NCBI GenBank assembly: GCA_900554925.1 | Contig: USJG01000105.1 | Span: forward strand, 1 to 8,157 | From: an uncultured Lachnospiraceae bacterium | GTDB taxonomy: Bacteria; Bacillota; Clostridia; Lachnospirales; Lachnospiraceae | Length of the DNA stretch: 8,157 nt | Reading direction: 5' to 3' | In this document: positions 6,001 through 8,157 of the stretch, in pieces | Numbering within the stretch: the first letter of the stretch is position 1 | Layout: every line of letters begins with the position of its first letter | The notes under the pieces: model-generated | Seen by the model: the letters and a program-made list of their open reading frames with translations, nothing else | The model's database searches: none | What the model was told of the DNA's origin: nothing | Made by a program: the position numbers and the translations under genes

Positions 6001-8157
6001 GTATTGTATGAACATACAGTGCTGCCCATCTGCAAGCACTACGATATTCCTGTAAAGAGCAAGCTGGATAGCGCAGACAAAATTACAGTTACAAAAGTTC
6101 TTGATGGAAATAGAAATAATCAATTTACAGCCCAGGTTAATGATGCTGCCGGACTGCAGATCGTTTCCATGGCCATTAACTCTGACGCCTTTTCCGTGTA
6201 TTATAAGGAGGGTGGATATAATGAGGATGCCGCCTGCCGTAAAGCCAGGTATTGTGATGTAGGCAGTGTGACACCTTCCAATCAGGGAGATGGCAGTGAT
6301 TTTAAAGACGCAACCACTGAGGATGACGAAATTTATTATTACCCCTGGATCTACCAGTATTTTGATTTTCAGAATACTGACGGCAGTGACGGAAGAAAGG
6401 AAACCCTTAAAGCGGTAACGGATAACGAGGGCCATTTGGGTTATATCAGCCGGCTCAATGCGGCCACCGAAGAAATAACAGATGTTATGACTTATCAGTT
6501 GCAAGGAACAACCTATGATCTTTCGGTTTATGACAGAGGCTTCCGAGGGCTGGGCGCTACCTATGGCATGCTGAATAATGTACCATCGCAAACTAACAGA
6601 GTCAGTTCAGATGTTTTAAATGGCAGCTTTTATTCTGATTTCAGAGCTAATTTTAACGGCAATGATGCAATTATCAAAATTGATATTGACAGGACCTACG
6701 ACAGCAGCATCCACACAGCCGCCCTGTTTAACGATCTTCTGGATCGGACCAGCCAGGAGACGTATACCATTAAAAATATTACGGTAACAGGGAAGGTTGT
6801 CAGCGTAGAGCATGTTTATGATGCAAATAAAAATGAAATAACAGGAAATTCCGCTTATCCCAACCGGACCTCAGCGGTCATAGGCTTTATGCGGCGTCCC
6901 TGGAAGCTAAGCAATATTACGATTAAGGACATGAACATTCAGGCCCAGGGACATACAGGCGGTATCGTAGCCTGGATAGAACCGGAAAGCAAAGAAACGC
7001 TTACCTTTGATTTTGAAAAATGCAAAGTTATGGAAAATACCCAAATAGACTCCTATGGCGGAAGCGTGGGAGGCATTATCGGGGTAATGACCCAGAATGG
7101 TGAGACTACAAAGTTTGATCAGGTGAGCCTGAATCTGAAAGACTGTACTGTAACTGGCGGCGAGGGCAGTGAGGTTAAAATCGCTGTTCAAAACAGAACA
7201 CAGGACAGAACTGATGCCGATAATAACGGTAATTATAAAAACAATCAGCTTGCTGCCGGAAGAAGCGGCGGACTTATCGGCTATATCGGAAGAAGATTTC
7301 TTGTTGGCTATGAAGTTCCATCAGTACACGTGACGGTTGAGGGTAGTGCTATTAGCTATGCCGAGATCACTGGCGCTTATTCCACAGGAGGCCTTATTGG
7401 CGAATATGACGCGGTGCAGACTGACAAGGCTGTAACGCCTTCCACGGTAGAAATAAATAAGGCACAGGTAGAGAACTGCCGGATTGAGGGGACGAGAGGC
7501 AACTTGGGTGCAAATGACAACTATTTTAATTATGGTGTCGGCGGAATTATAGGGCAAATGCAGGGATATTCTTTTGTGGCAAAGGAGGTTAACGTAGAAG
7601 ATACCCATGTGATTTCATCTGCACTGACAGGAAACGGAATGTATGCGGGAGGCGTGGCAGGATGCCTGAAAACCAAAGACGCAGACATTAGCAAAGTCCG
7701 TGTGCAGGGAGCAATAGATCCTGCACAGCACAGCAGCCTTGAACTGGGAGGCCAGGAGTATACCATAAAATCGGGACGCTCAGACGCAGGCGGGGTGATA
7801 GGCAGAGCAGTCAGTGATACTACCAGTGAAGTGCCTGAACTTACAATGAGTGATATACAGGTATCTGGCATGAATATTTCCGGTGATGACCGGGCCACAG
7901 ATTTTTCAATTTTTTCCACAGGAGCGGGAGCTACAGGGCGTGCCGGAGGAATCATCGGCACCAACCAGATGGCGCTTACAATTGTGACAACGGATGCGAC
8001 CCAGACAGATGGCGGCGCTATAGTAGATAGTTGTATGATCACGGTTTCCTACGCTAATGCAGGCGGTATCGTGGGAGTTATAGATAAATGCTCCGGCAGC
8101 AGCGCAATACGCTCCACAGACATTCAGAATGTAAAAGTCATAAACAGTATTATTGGT
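1..8157 (+). CDS. Interior of a giant surface protein: zinc-ribbon repeats plus GLUG-like solenoid modules (partial at both ends)
   Basis: I read frame +1 codon by codon and found no stop in 2,719 codons; neither the true start nor the stop is inside the window. Domain order: four Cys/His...CxxCG zinc-ribbon-like units (residues 14-142), a linker, then five large modules starting near residues 198, 814, 1315, 1698 and 2046. The modules share an entry helix, an IDL-type strand, FxGLG elements and many GG(I/V/L)xG cores. The cores resemble the GLUG motif known from Firmicute surface proteins and from the N-terminal region of IgA1-type (M26) metallopeptidases. The composition, rich in Gly, Asn, Asp, Thr and Ser, fits an exported beta-solenoid. 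No signal peptide, membrane helix, LPxTG or HExxH is seen here. The in-frame repeats at the very start imply the protein extends well upstream. Function is not known; adhesin or scaffold is an inference. Certainty is high for the reading frame and moderate for the family. Confidence 0.97.
40..351 (+). repeat. Tandem DNA repeat encoding three zinc-ribbon-like units
   Basis: Three in-frame units start at 40, 154 and 265; the first two are 114 and 111 bp. Units 1 and 2 differ by 8 substitutions and one missing serine codon, about 103 of 111 aligned bases identical. Unit 3 keeps 15 of the first 21 residues of unit 1. Each unit has Cys-x-His-x-Trp, then 12 residues from the His to Cys-x-x-Cys-Gly: C15/H17/C30/C33, C53/H55/C68/C71 and C90/H92/C105/C108. 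One His and three Cys at constant spacing is a classic zinc-binding ligand set. An acidic, Ser/Gly-containing spacer (residues 35-51 and 73-88) separates units 1-2 and 2-3. Similar C-x-H-x-W...CxxCG units are common in exported Firmicute proteins. Zinc binding is inferred from spacing; the role is unknown. Confidence 0.88.
352..426 (+). other. Fourth, divergent zinc-ribbon-like unit
   Basis: Residues 118-142 repeat the ligand plan of the preceding array in divergent form: C119, H125, C138, C141, then Gly142. The His-to-CxxC spacing is again exactly 12 residues and the His-x-Trp pair (H125, W127) is kept, but the first Cys and the His are separated by five residues instead of one. At the DNA level it has no obvious similarity to the three upstream units, so it looks like an old member of the array and the first two look like recent duplicates. 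It ends the zinc-ribbon section. The following residues (about 143-197) form an acidic linker with a short hydrophobic stretch near 158-170 and no recognisable domain. Confidence 0.75.
592..2403 (+). other. Module A: solenoid module with entry helix, FxGLG...PFxGxF element and glycine-rich repeats
   Basis: Residues 198-801 begin with an amphipathic segment (SSLGDLLVVQAL, from 201), then almost at once a strand (GYTIKM, about 220-225). Next comes FTGLGDETHPFSGTF at residues 252-266, which matches an element in module D at 1797. This order (helix, strand, GLG/PFxGxF, then GG repeats) is the usual opening of GLUG-type repeat regions. The rest carries recurrent hydrophobic strands ending in GG-core turns. 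Weak cores occur near bases 928, 1033, 1153 and 1309, and strong ones from 1417 to 2127. The module closes with a GWIAGG core (2206) and a Trp/Gly/Asn-rich stretch around 2281-2400 before module B. I infer a parallel beta-helix-like fold from the periodicity, not from a structure search. Confidence 0.7.
1417..2127 (+). repeat. Array of seven canonical GG(I/V/L/F)xG cores in module A
   Basis: The protein repeats a Gly-Gly-hydrophobic-hydrophobic-Gly core, usually preceded by Ala, Ser or Thr. Cores begin at bases 1420 (GGFVG), 1522 (GGILG), 1630 (GGILG), 1741 (GGVVG), 1870 (GGVVG), 1960 (GGIVG) and 2098 (GGLLG). Spacings are 34, 36, 37, 43, 30 and 46 residues. Between cores lie two or more short alternating-hydrophobic strands. 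The DNA is not repetitive, only the protein pattern is, so these are old repeats. The core resembles the GLUG motif (Pfam family Glug), though the surrounding residues are divergent. Confidence 0.8.
2434..3942 (+). other. Module B: solenoid module with degenerate glycine cores
   Basis: Residues 812-1314. The entry segment WVIDSEADFIRLAIML (814-829) aligns without gaps to YIIDSAKQLLALARYL of module D, sharing I, D, S, L, A and L. About 22 residues later comes the strand YLVTKSLNL (from 853), then LFSGSFKG (880-887), a remnant of the PFxGxF element. Only one full core follows (GGLVG at base 2938). The others have lost residues: GGMIA (3049), SGMIT (3160), GGWLG (3328), GGLVD (3460), GGAVQ (3649), GGIVN (3751). 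Strand-like hydrophobic periodicity continues throughout, so the fold is probably kept. The module ends with a Tyr/Asn-rich segment (about 3853-3900). Confidence 0.62.
3943..5040 (+). other. Module C: short, divergent solenoid module with an acidic exit region
   Basis: Residues 1315-1680. The opening ITNEKQMMIWHLSQYMNN (1315-1332) resembles the entry helix of modules B and D in position and hydrophobic pattern, sharing the Lys-Gln-hydrophobic-hydrophobic step with D. A strand FKGTIDL (1357-1363) follows after about 24 residues. Glycine cores are weak: AGLFL (4243), SGALF (4342), AGLLIG (4444). No FxGLG element is seen. The last part (about bases 4790-5040) is rich in Tyr, Asp, Asn and Trp and lacks GG cores. 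It could be a separate small domain or a long connector. This is the least certain of the module boundaries. Confidence 0.5.
5041..6120 (+). other. Module D: solenoid module with the clearest entry signature
   Basis: Residues 1681-2040. It opens with GCGTYEDPYIID (1690-1701), close to the GSGTxxDPYxI start typical of GLUG-type repeat regions but with Cys in place of the usual Ser. The helix SAKQLLALARYLQN (1702-1715) comes next. An insertion of about 57 residues (two Cys, several Asp and Pro) separates it from the strand YYMITKDIDLS (1773-1783). FVGLGTENIPFRG (1797-1809) then matches module A. Cores are GGVIA (5632), GAYVG (5731) and SGLIG (5875). The module ends in a charged stretch (bases 5965-6110) without cores. 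This module best supports the GLUG-like assignment. Confidence 0.68.
6121..8157 (+). other. Module E: solenoid module with large insertion, running off the window
   Basis: From residue 2041 to the window end at 2719. The entry segment VNDAAGLQIVSMAIN (2046-2060) fits the helix pattern loosely. About 104 residues later come the strand TYQLQGTTYDLS (2164-2175) and GFRGLG (2180-2185). In between lies an acidic, Tyr-rich insertion (bases about 6190-6480) with two Cys and clusters such as EIYYYPWIYQYF (6334-6369). An FYSDFRANFNG segment (about 6628-6660) sits where PFxGxFxG is found elsewhere. Hydrophobic strands and a dense array of canonical GG cores then continue to the edge, so the module is incomplete here. 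Confidence 0.62.
6955..8079 (+). repeat. Array of nine GG(I/L/V)xG cores in module E
   Basis: Cores begin at bases 6958 (GGIVA), 7069 (GGIIG), 7267 (GGLIG), 7387 (GGLIG), 7540 (GGIIG), 7648 (GGVAG), 7789 (GGVIG), 7945 (GGIIG) and 8062 (GGIVG). Spacings are 37, 66, 40, 51, 36, 47, 52 and 39 residues. The 66-residue gap holds a polar Asn/Gln/Arg/Asp-rich loop (about 7180-7260). Most cores are preceded by a small residue (Ala, Thr or Ser). This is the densest run of canonical cores in the window and probably continues past its end. As in module A, only the protein pattern repeats, not the DNA. Confidence 0.8.

Noticed and set aside
5776..6591. Minus-strand open frame of 271 codons
   Set aside because: It lies wholly antisense to the continuous +1 frame, which here carries recognisable module D/E signatures. 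Its translation is rich in Ile, Cys and His with no domain I recognise.
7582..7609. Perfect Shine-Dalgarno-like AAGGAGGT followed by an ATG
   Set aside because: The ATG at 7607 is out of frame with the main gene and is followed directly by TGA; the SD-like bases are ordinary Lys-Glu-Val codons.
7530..8042. Minus-strand open frame of 170 codons, rich in Pro, Ser and Ala
   Set aside because: Antisense of the glycine-rich core array in module E. The Pro/Ala/Ser bias is what reverse-complementing Gly-rich codons gives.

Overview
The window lies inside one very large protein-coding gene. Frame +1 is open from the first base to the last: 2,719 codons with no stop, start and end both outside the window. 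No second gene, RNA gene, mobile element, promoter or terminator is supported. The protein looks like a giant exported or cell-surface protein of a Gram-positive anaerobe, most likely of the Clostridia (Lachnospiraceae-like). That placement is an inference from moderate GC, mixed AGA/AGG and CGN arginine codons, standard TGG tryptophan codons, and a domain style common in gut Firmicutes: tandem extracellular zinc-ribbon-like units followed by glycine-rich GLUG-like repeats.

Layout, in residues counted from base 1. Residues 14-142 hold four zinc-ribbon-like units (Cys/His...CxxCG). Units 1 and 2 are nearly identical at the DNA level, unit 3 is diverged and unit 4 is remote. A linker follows (about 143-197). 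The remaining ~2,500 residues are built from five large modules, A to E, beginning near residues 198, 814, 1315, 1698 and 2046. Each seems to open with a short amphipathic helix segment (IDSxxxLLxLAxxL type), then a strand of the IDL(S) type. Three modules (A, D, E) carry an FxGLG element, followed in A and D by PFxGxF; B keeps only an FSGSFKG-like remnant. Glycine-rich repeats with a GG(I/V/L)(V/I/L)G core come next. Canonical cores cluster in A (1417-2127) and E (6955-8079) and are degenerate in B to D.

The likely architecture is a series of beta-solenoid (parallel beta-helix-like) segments forming a long stalk, with the zinc-ribbon array toward the N-terminal side. No catalytic motif, sortase motif or signal peptide is visible here; those would lie outside the window. 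The function is unknown. An adhesin or surface-scaffold role is the most economical guess, and a protease or other effector domain beyond the C-terminal edge cannot be excluded.

The points most worth a second look are the zinc-ribbon array fused to the GLUG-like solenoid, the recombination-prone 114/111-bp DNA repeat, and the five-module plan. In that plan the insertion between the entry helix and the first strand grows along the chain while the module-to-module distance shrinks.
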